From Microcebus murinus (Eukaryota > Chordata > Mammalia > Primates > Cheirogaleidae), in assembly GCF_040939455.1 (NCBI RefSeq), contig NC_134108.1, positions 90,146,001 to 90,210,000 of the forward strand: a DNA stretch of 64,000 nt, written 5' to 3'. Position numbers and translations under genes: made by a program. The notes beneath the pieces were generated by a model. That model worked only from the letters and a program-made list of their open reading frames with translations, did not search any database and was not told the origin of the DNA. This document shows, in pieces, positions 49,342-61,739 of the stretch. Position 1 is the stretch's first letter. Each line of letters opens with the position of its first letter.

Positions 49342-52300
49342 GTAAGAATTATCAACATTGTTCCTTTGTGTAATCAATAAATTTATTTTGGAAATCAAAC
49401 TAGGGGAGTTTGAGCAATGGTTTTAAGGGTGTCATTTTTATTGTCTTTGATGCTCTAATACCTTAAAATAAATGAATTGCTATGTTACTCATTAACAGAG
49501 AGAAAAAGCTTCCCTCAGAGATAATTTTGAGGTGACCCTATGATAATAGTTTGTTCAATTACCTATCAAGCGTTAGAGTTAACAGTCTGATATTGAATCC
49601 ATGTTCAGCCACTTTTGAACTGCATGATGTAGAGATAAAGTACCTGCCTTATTGGTTGGTTATCAGGACTGAATGAGATAGTGCATGTAAATGGTTAAGC
49701 ACAGTACATCTCAGTAAATGCTGACTATTATTATCTGCAGGACAGCTTGCACTAGAGATAAAGATCTGTATTACTTGTAGTTCTGTTACACAGACCACAT
49801 CATTTATAGATAGCATACTTCTCTTTAGAAATTTTCTTGTACTCACATTTTAAAACTTGTAAACATAAACACACTACTGTAAGTTAACTGTGGTTTCTAT
49901 GATATTTAAATCAGATGGTTTGACAAGTTGATTCAACTTGGCTGAACATGTATTGAAACAATGATACTTAATGTTTGCGTAACACTTTTATACTTTCACC
50001 TACCCAAGCACTCTACAAGGTAGAGATAACTTTTTTTTCTGGTTTATTTTTTTCTGAGTGGGAAGAGGGACTCACAAAATTTAAGGGGCTTACCTAGGGT
50101 CATACAGCTTGTGAGAACAGTAACTAGTATTTGAACTATGCTTTTGATCTTCAATCCCATTCCTTTTCTATGATGCCATTCATCTCTCTGTGGAGGAAGT
50201 CTCTTGGAGGGGTGTTATGTCTCGGGCTTATAAATGGCAATACTTGTGTACCCATGCTCTTGGCTAACCTTACAGTTATGAAATACATGCTCTGTGGCTC
50301 TGTGACAGGGAGAAGGGTAGGAGCCAAGAATAACCCTGTAAGAGCTAGAACCACTGAATCAGGTGGCACACAAACACTATCAGGTTCAGATAACAATGAG
50401 TCTCATTATTGTGGGAGGGCCAATATTGAAGAGCTCTGCAAATGCAACTTCTCTGTCCTTTTGTCTTTCCCCCAAATCCCAAATAAAAGCATAACCCTTT
50501 AATCCCAGTCCAACTTCCAAAAATAACAGAAGAATTACATTCCCTTGGGTTAGCAAATTTGCCTCTGGGCGGAATGCCATTTCTGCTGTCCCTGCCCTGA
50601 ACTTTGTCGGTGGCCACCATGGCAGAGGTTGTTGGAATTGTGTCCCTTATACTCTTCTGAGGACACCATGACCTGCAGGAGAGCACCTTAGGAGTAATGT
50701 CATAATCCTACAGTTACATTTTTGAGGTAAACCCATGTTTTGGCAATTCCTTTTTCTTTTGTAACTTTTTAAGTGTTAATAAATATTCACCTACCAATAA
50801 TGTTTATTTTTGCTGGTGACTGTGATGAGTAAACTAAGATAACTAAAACTGGGACTTCTTATGAGCCTTGTCAGCATTCTAGATATGTAAATAGACATAG
50901 ATAAGGGAAGGGAAAGGAAGGGAAAGAGAAAAAAAGATTGATTTACTCCTAATGAGATGCAAAAATACTAAGAATATTAATTGCCACTAGACATTTTTTC
51001 TCTAGTATCATCCTTTGCAATTATGATATTCTATTTGCAAATATGTACAGAAAATAAATCACCTTATACCTTTAAATTGGGCATCTGATTACTACTTAAG
51101 GGACACCATTAATGTGAGCAAAAGCATGAGACTTAAAATTGGCTGTCATATTACCTTTCTGTGCTAAATCCAAAACAATGCATAAATATGAAGTTATCTC
51201 ATTATCATATGGGCCATAAGCAGTAACTATTTTTGTTGCTTTGAGTATAGAAGTTAAAGAAGGAGAAAGCAAATACAGTTGTTCCTTTCCATACACTCTG
51301 TGGGCCACTCCAAATGACTGGAATTGCCCAAACAAACCAGTTTGTCTGTTACTCTATGTTTGTTTCTCATCTCTGGGTCTTTGCGCTTGCTATTGCCTTT
51401 AATTAGAAGTCCTCCTCTTCACCTGGCTAAAGCTCTTATTTCAGGTCTCTCATTGCCTGTCTGCTTTCCATAAAAACCTTCTTCAACCTTCCACAGTTAG
51501 GTTGTAATGCCCTTCTTAAATGTTCTCATAATATTTTTACTTTGCCTAACCGGTTAGTTGTCTGTCTTAACTAGACTTTGAGCTTTTTGAGATACCTTAT
51601 GTATATTTGAACACAGACCTAGTGTGATGTCAGGTACAGAGTAGGTATTCAATATACATACACTGAAAGAAGGAAATAAGGTTAGAGGCATGCTGTGAGT
51701 ACTATAGAAACAAGAGAGTTAGGGAGACTTTTTTCTTTTTCTTTTCACAACTGCATATAACTTGTTCAGGTATAACTTGCACCAAAAGTTGTCCTTTTTT
51801 CCCCCACTCTAAGACATACTGACCACAAGTGTCCTGGTATCTTGAAAGAAGAATCTTTATCTCTACACAGCAACAAATAGCTGTATATCCTTGAACATAG
51901 ATTCACTTAGCACAAGCTGATATTTTGAGTCTAATATTGGCTGAAGATGACAGAGCAGACCTTTAGAAACTCGTTTTGGATGTAATGCAAGAGTTGACAC
52001 TTTAGTGATCGCAGTTCATTTAACTTTTATCAACTGTATCAAAGAGTATACAATTTTATTGGCTAGTTGAATCCTGAAGTTGGCAGAAGATTTGTTTTAA
52101 ATTTTTTTTTCTCCCTATTCATTGGTTTATATGTTTTTTTGTAAATATTTAAGGTCAGCTTAGACTAAACATATTCCATTAATAACTTAAAACAAGCAAT
52201 GATATTAGTGTATAGCTTAAAATCATGTATTTAAAGCCTCCCCCCTTTTGCTTTTCATATAAAAGATGTGCTCTGATGGTTTTTCTTTTGTACTTAGGTT

Positions 52301-55300
52301 GTCGTACAGCTCCGACAGATTTAGTTTTCATCTTAGATGGCTCTTATAGTGTTGGCCCAGAAAACTTTGAAATAGTCAAAAAGTGGCTTGTCAACATCAC
52401 AAAAAACTTTGACATAGGACCGAAGTTCATTCAAGTCGGAGTGGTCCAGTATAGCGACTACCCTGTGCTGGAGATTCCCCTTGGCAGCTATGACTCAGTT
52501 GAACCTCTGACGGCAGCAATGGAATCCATACACTACTTAGGAGGAAACACAAGGACTGGGAAGGCCATCCAGTTTGCACTTGATTACCTTTTTGCCAAAT
52601 CCTCACGATTTCTGACTAAGATAGCAGTGGTGCTTACGGATGGGAAATCCCAAGATGAAGTCAAGGATGCAGCAGAAGCAGCAAGAGACAGCAAGATAAC
52701 GTTATTTGCCATTGGTGTTGGTTCAGAAACAGAGGATGCAGAACTTAGAGCTATTGCCAATAAGCCGTCGTCTACTTACGTGTTTTATGTGGAAGACTAT
52801 ATTGCAATATCTAAAATAAGGGAAGTGATGAAGCAGAAACTTTGTGAAGGTAAGCCTTAATATAATTTGGAAACAATTAATACTTTCTTAACATTTTGGT
52901 ATAATCTGTTCATGAACAGTGGTGTAGATAGTTATATTTAAAGTCAAATTATACCGTTAGAATTGAGATGAGCATAAATCTTTGTGTTATGTTTATTCTG
53001 GATAAATTTTGGTTTTAGAAACAGTTACAAAAATCTAAATATGGACAATACAATATTTTGTTACATTTGTTGTTTTTCCTTTCAATGATGATGTATCTAT
53101 TATGGAGATGATAGAAACGAAAGATAAATAAAGAATGAAAAAATATGTAAGCCATGCATAATCATATTGCTCCTGTTAATGAGTTTTTCTGTACTCTTCA
53201 TTCTAGTCTTTTTCTGTTTTTCCCCAGTGTATCTTAGAGTTTATCCTTCTATCTAAATCAGGATACTATTGTATATATAATTTCACACTCTACTTTTATA
53301 TTATTATATACTCTATTGTATATGTAATTTTTATACTCTGTCAACATGATAGCAGACATCTACTGTAATTTGTTTATACATTTCCCTATTTGTGTACATT
53401 TAGTTTATTTCTAAATTTTGCTAATATAAATAACAGTGAATATTCTTTTATATAATTCTGAGTAGGAATCTATCATTCAGAAAAAAGGGTCAAATTACTG
53501 AGATTTTTAAAGAACTCCCTTTCAAAGAACATTTGAAAATAAAGTACTTAACAATTTATTATATCATGGTTATATTATTTTATAAAATCTAACTTTCTGT
53601 TCATGATAATGGCATTGCATGGTATGGGAAAATTCCAATTTGTGGTAAATATTAATCCTGTTTGTGCAAAGACATGCTTGTGTTCAGATTATTTTAGGGG
53701 AGAGTAATTTGTTCATATGTTTTATTTTTAATATTATAGGTATTTAATATGCCATATTCTTGAAAAAGTAATATTCATATGAAATAAAAAAGCATTTTTT
53801 CCTTGTTTCTCTACAAAAACTCCGAAAATAAGTTGGTTCATATTTGATAGAAAAGTTTCCTATGTGTTTGTGGGTTAAGAAACAAATTACATCATTAATT
53901 CCTCTATTTTCTTCATATTTGGGAAGATGGTAGAGAAAAACATTTTAAAGATTTTTTTTTTAGAATACTTACTGAAGAGAGTATAGAAAATTAAGCATCC
54001 TTTATCAAACTTTAAAGGTATATAACAAATATAAATATTCATCACAGTTATTCTTTTTATGAACCTCTAACAGTAAGACTGTATTGACTTTTATCATCTT
54101 GAACAGGCTAGAGGGATTTAGATTTTGTTTAATATATTGTCAAATTAGTTATAATTCTTTAGTTTTGAAGCCAGGAATATTTCATCATTAAAACAGACTA
54201 TTCCTAGAGAAATTTCACTTATTTATTTTTATCCTAAAATATAAATATAAAGGATTAAATATGTTTGTTCAGTATGTACTTCAGAGACCTTTTCTGTGGA
54301 TATGTATCCTGGTAAATGCATTATATTTTTAAAATTCTAATTACACATGAAAGAGTTGCTGTGTTTAAAAGAGTTAAAAATTATTTCAGCTAAAATGTAT
54401 AATTGATAAAAAAAGAAATTTGAAATCTTGCCAAATTTTCTCCATCCACACTCAAAAAGAATGTAAGTAATTTCTGTGTCTATTGAGTTCACATAATGCT
54501 GCACAATAACTATCTTTTAAAATGTAGCTTTTGAAATTGTACTTATGGAATTTATAGGGTTTTTTTTTGCACTTGACATTTTATGCACTTTAAACATTTT
54601 AGACTGTGACTAATGCACTACTAATGCCTTGCTATATTACAGCAGCTTTAAATCATGTAATTTGTATTTGAATCATTTGACAAATTCATATGGTTTTTTT
54701 TGGGGATACATAATTAACTTGTACTTTGAAGTACTTAACATACAGGATTACCATTTCCTAATACTGTTCATTTTTATACTTTACTGTGGTTGAGTAGCAA
54801 TGATCAAAATATTATTTACCAGTGTGTTGCCACACAGTTTCTTTCATCTTCATGAACCTATGAAATTATCTCCAATATTTTCCTTATGTCGGGATCGCCA
54901 TTTTGTGATGAAGAGTGGTTGGTTTCTTTATTGTGTGAGAACCTATTACTGCTACTCTTACTACCACTACTAATTCACCTCCTCTTCCCCCTCTTTGTAT
55001 AAAACATACAGCATGAAATCTACTTTCTTAATAAAGTTTTAAGTGTATGGTATTGTGAATTATAAGAACAGTATTGTACAACAGATCTTTAAAATTTTTT
55101 CGTCTTGCTTGACTAGAAACTCTGTACCCATCAAATAACAACTGTCCATTTTTCCCCCTTTCCAGCCTCTGGCAACCACCATTCTATTTCCTGTTTATAC
55201 AACTTTGACTGCTTTAGATACCTCATAGACTTGAATCATGCAGTATTTGTCCTTCCGTGACTGGCTTATTTCACTTACCATAATGTCTTCAAGGTTCATG

Positions 55301-58300
55301 AATATTATAGCATATGACAGGATTTCCTTCTTTTTTGTGGTTGAATAACCTTTCATTGTATGTGTGTACCACAATTTCCTTATGCATTTATTCATCCATA
55401 GACATTATTTAGGTTGTTTTCACCTCTTGGCTATTGTGAGCGATGGTAATATGAACATGGGAGTACAAATATCTCTTCAAGATCCTGTTTTCAATTCTTT
55501 TGGACAAATACCTAGGAATGGAATTACTGCATGATATGGTAACATCTTTTCTTTCATTTTTGATTTTATTTGAATCTTCTCTCTTTTTCTTAATCTAGCT
55601 AATGGTTTGTCAATTTTATTGATCTTTCCAAAAAAGCAACTCATAGCTGTGTTAATATTTTTCAATCGCTTTTATATTCTCTATTTCATTTATTTCTGCT
55701 CTAATCTAAATTATTTCCTTTTTTCTGCTAACTTTGGGCTTAGTTTGTTCTTCTTTTTCTAGGTCCTTAAGGTCTAAACATATGTTGCTTAAAATTTTTC
55801 TTCTTTTGTAATATAGGCATTTATTGCTTCCCTTTCCCTCTTAATATTACTTTTTCAACATCTCATAAATTTTAGTATGTCATGTTTTTGTTTTCATTCA
55901 TCACCAGATATTTTCTAACTTCCCCTCTGATTTCTTTGAGCCAGTGGTTGTTCAAGATAGTTCTACATATTTGTGAATTTTCCTATTTTCCTTCTGCCAT
56001 TAATTTCTAGTTTCATTCTATTGTTTTTGGAAACTATATTTGTATGATTTCAGTCTTCTCAAATAATACTTGTTTTGTGACCTAACATGTGATTTATCCT
56101 GGAGAATGTTTCATGTGCACTTGAGAATAATGTGTATTCTGCTATTATTGGGTGGAATATTCTGTATATGTCTATTAGGTTCATTTTGTCTATAATATTG
56201 TGTTAGCCCTCTATTTTCTTATTGATCTTCTGTTTGGATGGTCTACTGATTATTGAAATGATCTTCTGCTTTGATACTGTAATCATTATTGAAATCCCCT
56301 ACTATTATTGTGTTCCTGTCAATTTCTCCCTTCAGTTCTATGAATGTTTGCTTCATACAAACACTTCAGTGTCATGATGTTGAGTGCATATATTTTTATA
56401 ATTATTATATCTGCCTGGTGAATTGACCCTTTTTTCATAATAGAATATCCTTCTGGGTCTCTTATGATAATTTTTTATTATCTAAGTATAGACATCTTGG
56501 CTATCTTTTGGTTACCATTTGCCCAGAACTTTTTTTATCCCTTCACTTTGCGTCCTTAAATTTAAAGTGAGTCTTTTATAGACAACATATAGTTGGATCT
56601 TTTTTTTTTTTTTAAATCCATTTGGCCTCTCTATGTACTTTGATTGGATAGTATAATCCATTTACATTTTAAATAATCACTGATAGGGAAGAATTATTAT
56701 TGCCATTTTGTAAATTATTATTGATGTATCCTGTGGCTTTTTGTCCCTATTTTCTATTTTGCTGCCTTGTTTTTTTTTTTTTTTTCTTTTGTTTATCTTT
56801 CATGGACATTTCATTGTGGTTACCATGGAGGTTACATAAAACATCATGTAGTTATAATAATTCATATTAAGCTGGTAACAGCTTCAACAGCATATAAATT
56901 CTCTATACTTTTACTCCTCATCCTTTATGTTATGGATGTCACAAATTGCATCTTCTTATGTTTTGTGTTCATTAACATATTTTTCTGCTATAGTTATTTT
57001 TTATGCCTCATCTTGTAACTTGAGCTCCTCTAGTGAATCTTTAAGTTCAGTTATTGTATTCTTCAGCTAGAGTATATCATATATTTATTAATTATGGAGT
57101 TGAATATTAACATTAATGATTCTTCTTAAGGGAATATTCTTTACTTATTCATAAGTATGATTTATATATACAAAATTAACCATAGATGAGATGATAGTTC
57201 TATTTGAAGAACTTTCATGAATAGTTAAGATCCAGGTTAAGTTTTATCCAAGGTGATAGACCCAATGATATTTGAGCTATAGAATTATAAGTTGCTTGAG
57301 CTGGAAAGAATATAAAGAACAGCAAATACTTTTTACCTCTCAAATTTTGGGAATGTAAGAAAGGAATATTATAACTCATCTTCAAGATCCAAGAAATGTA
57401 AAATTATTATCCAAGTTAACTGACTAATTAATAGCTAATCCTGGATGAGAATCATGAATAGTGTCCCAGTGTTCTCCTCCTCCTCAGGTATTAGGTTCCC
57501 TCATATTGCAAACTTCAGTATATTGCTCCTCTAAGATATTCAATTGACACATGTTTCTCTTACATTTTTGTTTTTATTTTTATCCCTTTTTAGGAAAAAA
57601 AAAGACAATTGACACCCTACTCTCAAGGGCCTAAAATACTTCCACATCTTCCAAGAAAATATATTTATATATATTTGTATACATTTATATACATATATAG
57701 ATATTCATAATTATTATATTCTCTAGTATTTTTCTCTCTTGGTTTTTCTTTTCTTGTTGGAGTAGTCCATGATTAACCAACTTCACTGCTTTTGCTTTAT
57801 AGAATCTGTCTGTCCCACACGAATTCCAGTGGCAGCTCGCGATGAGAAGGGATTTGATATTCTTTTAGGTTTGGGTGTAAAGAAAAAGGTTAAGAAAAGA
57901 ATTCAGCTTTCGCCAACAAAGATAAAAGGATATGAAGTAACATCAAAAGTTGATTTATCAGAATCCACAAGGTAAACATTATATGCTGATGCAAATTTTT
58001 TAATAGATCTATAGACATCTTGAGAATTCTTTACAATTACACATGTTCTTCTTTTTCTAGCAATGTTTTCCCAGAAGGTCTTCCTCCATCCTATGTATTT
58101 GTCTCCACTCAGAGGTTTAAGGTCAAGAAAATGTGGGATCTATGGAGAATATTAACCATTGATGGAAGGCCACAAATAGCAGTTACCTTAAATGGTGTGG
58201 ATAAAACTTTATTATTTACAACAACCAGCATAATTAATGGGACACAAGTTGTCACTTTTGCTGACCCTCAAGTTAAGGTAAAGATGCCTTGGGTAATATC

Positions 58301-61300
58301 ATGATTATGGTATTCATGGGGAAGTATCAATGGGCTTGTGTGTGTTGGATGAAGAAAGCTATAATTTTAACATGACTAGAAAAATTTTGACTTCATATTT
58401 TAGTGTTGCTTTACTGAAGAAAAGCAACAGAGGAAGGAAATCATTTCTTAATTAGGGACAGGGGCTGATCTGAACTAACATCTTTTGAATGCCTACTATT
58501 TGGTGCCAGGCATATTTAATTATAATAGCTGCCCAATGAAGAAGTTATTGCCTCATTTTGCAGACAAATAAACCAATATTCAAGTATATTAAATTCTTCC
58601 TCAAAGCAGCACAGTTAATAAGTGATGATTTCAGGAATTAAAAATTTTGATCTGGTTGATTTCAAAGTCCATGTTGGTCTGTTTTACACTGTGTGTCCTA
58701 CAGGATATTGAGATAAAGGCATATCTGCTAGAATATTAATGCCAGGTAGAGGCCAGGTACGATGGCTCATGCCTGTAATTCTAGCATTTTGAGATGCTGA
58801 GACAGTAGGATTACTTGAGGCCAGGAGTTTGAGACTAGCTTGAGCAACATAGGGAGACTCCATCTCTACCAAAAATAGAAAAAATTAGCCAGGCATGGTG
58901 GCACACACCATACTACTCAGTCCCAGCAACTCAGGATGCTGAGACAGGAGGATCACTTGAGCCCAGGAATTTGAGGTTACAGGGAGCTATGATGATGCTA
59001 CTGCACTCTAGCCCCAACAACAGAGTGAGACCCTGTCTCAAATACATACATACATACCATATAGATACTGAGTACAGAATTTACCTTAATTAGGAGGACA
59101 TTTTATTTCCTAAAAAGGAATATGTATCTAATAAAATAAACTTTTAGAAAAGTTTATTTTCCAAGTTGTGTTTTCAGAATACAGATGCAATAATAAAAGC
59201 AATTAAGTTTTATTCATTATTATAATTGTGATAGTCTAAAGGTATATTATGGTTGTATATGAAAATTATACATTTATGTAATTTCTTCACTCAGCATATT
59301 AAATTTAAAAATGTTTATTGTATGCTATCTTTACTGAAGACAATGTGCTAGGGTCTCATTAGGTTATTAGATATGAAATGTCTGATTTCAAATCAAAATT
59401 GTAGTTTATTATATCTCAAACAAGAAGAAGTACAATTAATCAAAGTATGTGTCAAAACTGTCAACATAGTTTTGCCATCTTAACGGTAGCTTGCTTGTGC
59501 CAGCAGCAAAAAAGCCTGGAGAGCAAATGGTGATGAAATTGCAAAAGTCATTTTCCATAGCTTGTTGAGAATTGAATATTTTTTCTTGCAACAAGTGGTC
59601 CAACGCATGGAAGAAGTGGTAGTCAGTTGGTGCAAGGTCTGATGAATATGGTGGATGAAATACTGCTTCTGCAGTATGAGCAGCATTTTTTTTCTTGCAA
59701 CATGTGGTCTTGCAAGAGAATAGGCCTCTCTCTGTTGACCAATCTTAGCTGTTTAATCACAAGTATCCTCATCATTTCATCCAGTTGATTGCAGTGGACA
59801 TCTGCTGCAATTAGTTGACCAGGTTTCATAAAACTGTAGTGGAATACACCAGCACTGGACCACCAAACAGAGACACCATTAGCTTTTTGTGAATATTTGG
59901 TTTTGGATTATATTTCCATACTTCATCTTTATTCAACCATTGTGATGAAAGTTTGTGATTGTCAAAAGAATCCAGTTTTCATCATACGTAACAGTATTGT
60001 GTAGAAATGGTTTCTTTATGTCATGACAACAGAGAAAGGCAAGCTTCAAGACAATTTCTCTTCTGACATGTATTCAATTCACACAGAACCCATTTATCTA
60101 GCATCTTTACCTTGCTGATTTGCTTCAAATGGTCCAATATTGTTGGAATAGCAATGTCAAACCTTTCTGCTAATTCACACGTATGTCAAGATGGATTTGC
60201 TTCCACTATAGCTTTCAGCTCATCATTATCCACCTTGTTCTCAGGTTACCTACATGGCTCATTTTCAAGATTAGAGGTACCAGAATGGAACTTCTCAACC
60301 TATTGATGTGCTGTGCATTTACTAGCCACATCCTTCCCAAACACTTTGTTAGTATTCATGGTTTCACAATAATTGCCCTAAAAAGTTTTGCAAGATAATC
60401 ATAAGCCAAAACATGCATTTGAAAGAATGATGATATACCTTCACAATTAAAGACAAAAAAGACAAAAAACCAAGGAATGTCAAAGTGAAATGTCAGAGAT
60501 ATCAACTGTCAAACTTAGTACATAAGAAAATTGGACATTCCATACTTAATAATCTAATATAAGAAATGACAAATGAATAAGGCATGTTTCTCATTTTAAG
60601 GAGCTTATTTATAATGGGATATTCAAGGCAACTGTTATCACATAGAAGTACAAAGCATTAATGGAGTATGAAGGAGAAAATGGGTTCTAACACAGAGTAT
60701 AGGAAAATCTTCATAAATGAGAAAATTTTCTACTGGACCTTAAAGGATATATAGGGTTTTGATGGAGAGAGATATAAGAGAACATTAACTTAATGGTTCA
60801 GTATTGAATAGTCATGAGTGCAGTAAAATGCAGGGTTTTTATTTAGAAAATACAAAGTGGGGTCTTTGTGTTTGCAGTATAAGATGCATGGAAAGAAAGG
60901 CTGGCAAGGTATAAATCCAATTTGTGAGGAGTCTGGGAAGCTATAGAAAGTGAATGACAGGATTCCATCAAGAGGTCTCGATCAGTGGTGTGTCATGGTC
61001 AAAGCTATCCTCTCTTCTCCCTTCCTTCTTTTCATAATGATACTTTCAGCTTTACCCTGGAATTATGCCAGGTCCTGAGGACACAGAGATCAATAAGATG
61101 GAGCATCTCCACTAAAAAACTCTAGTGAGAGAGATTAATGCTAGTAGCAGTATGAAAGATGCTTTGGAGAGGAAAAGTCAGAGATAGAGATATATTTGAA
61201 AATTGTTGCAATAGAAGGAAGATACCCATGAACCTAAATTATGGCAATAAAAATGGAAATGGGGAAGTGAATTTGAGTCATGCTGAAGAAACATATTTTG

Positions 61301-61694
61301 TAGAACTTTGCATCTGGCTATTTTGACTCAGAGAAAGAAACTTAAGTTTTAGAAAAGAAGATATTATTATCCAAGGGAAATAGGGAGAGGAAGAAAGTTT
61401 AGGGAGTAGTTCAAGTTTATTTTTTCATGTACACTGTTAGGCTGATTTCTGAGACATCCTGGCAAAGTTATTCTAGCTAGTATTAGAATTATAGGGCCCA
61501 TGTGCAGGAGAGTTCTAGGCTGTTGATGTTGATATGGGAGTTATTACATAGAAGTTATAATTGGCCTGTGGGAATGGATGACATAGTCAAAGGGGAGAGT
61601 GAAAAGTGTCAAGGGCAGACCTGTGAAGAATGCCCTCCTTAAAGAGCAGGTTGAAGGAGAGGAGCCCTGAAAGAGGGAGGGAGGGAGGGAGAGA

Positions 61695-61739
<45 letters not shown>

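Larger units (their letters stand above)
49342..52297 (+). other. COL21A1: COL21A1 intron 1 of the coding region
   Basis: Phase-1 intron of 2956 bp, carrying MIR and L2 relics. 50160-50700 is an unclassified, somewhat GC-richer block with open frames of about 120 codons on both strands that resemble nothing known; it may be an old LTR or other repeat. Reading upstream through the acceptor of the next exon gives extra codons (from 52225), which are intronic. Confidence 0.85.
52850..57802 (+). other. COL21A1: COL21A1 intron 2 (phase 1)
   Basis: 4953 bp. The first 2.1 kb hold no recognised feature; 54990-57110 is L1M-derived. The acceptor is gctttatag, preceded by only a modest pyrimidine tract. 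Confidence 0.88.

Noticed and set aside
52225..52297. Apparent ATG upstream of the vWA exon (52225) as an alternative start
   Set aside because: It lies in intron 1 before a good acceptor; the codons do not match COL21A1 and the proper signal-peptide exon is at 49254.
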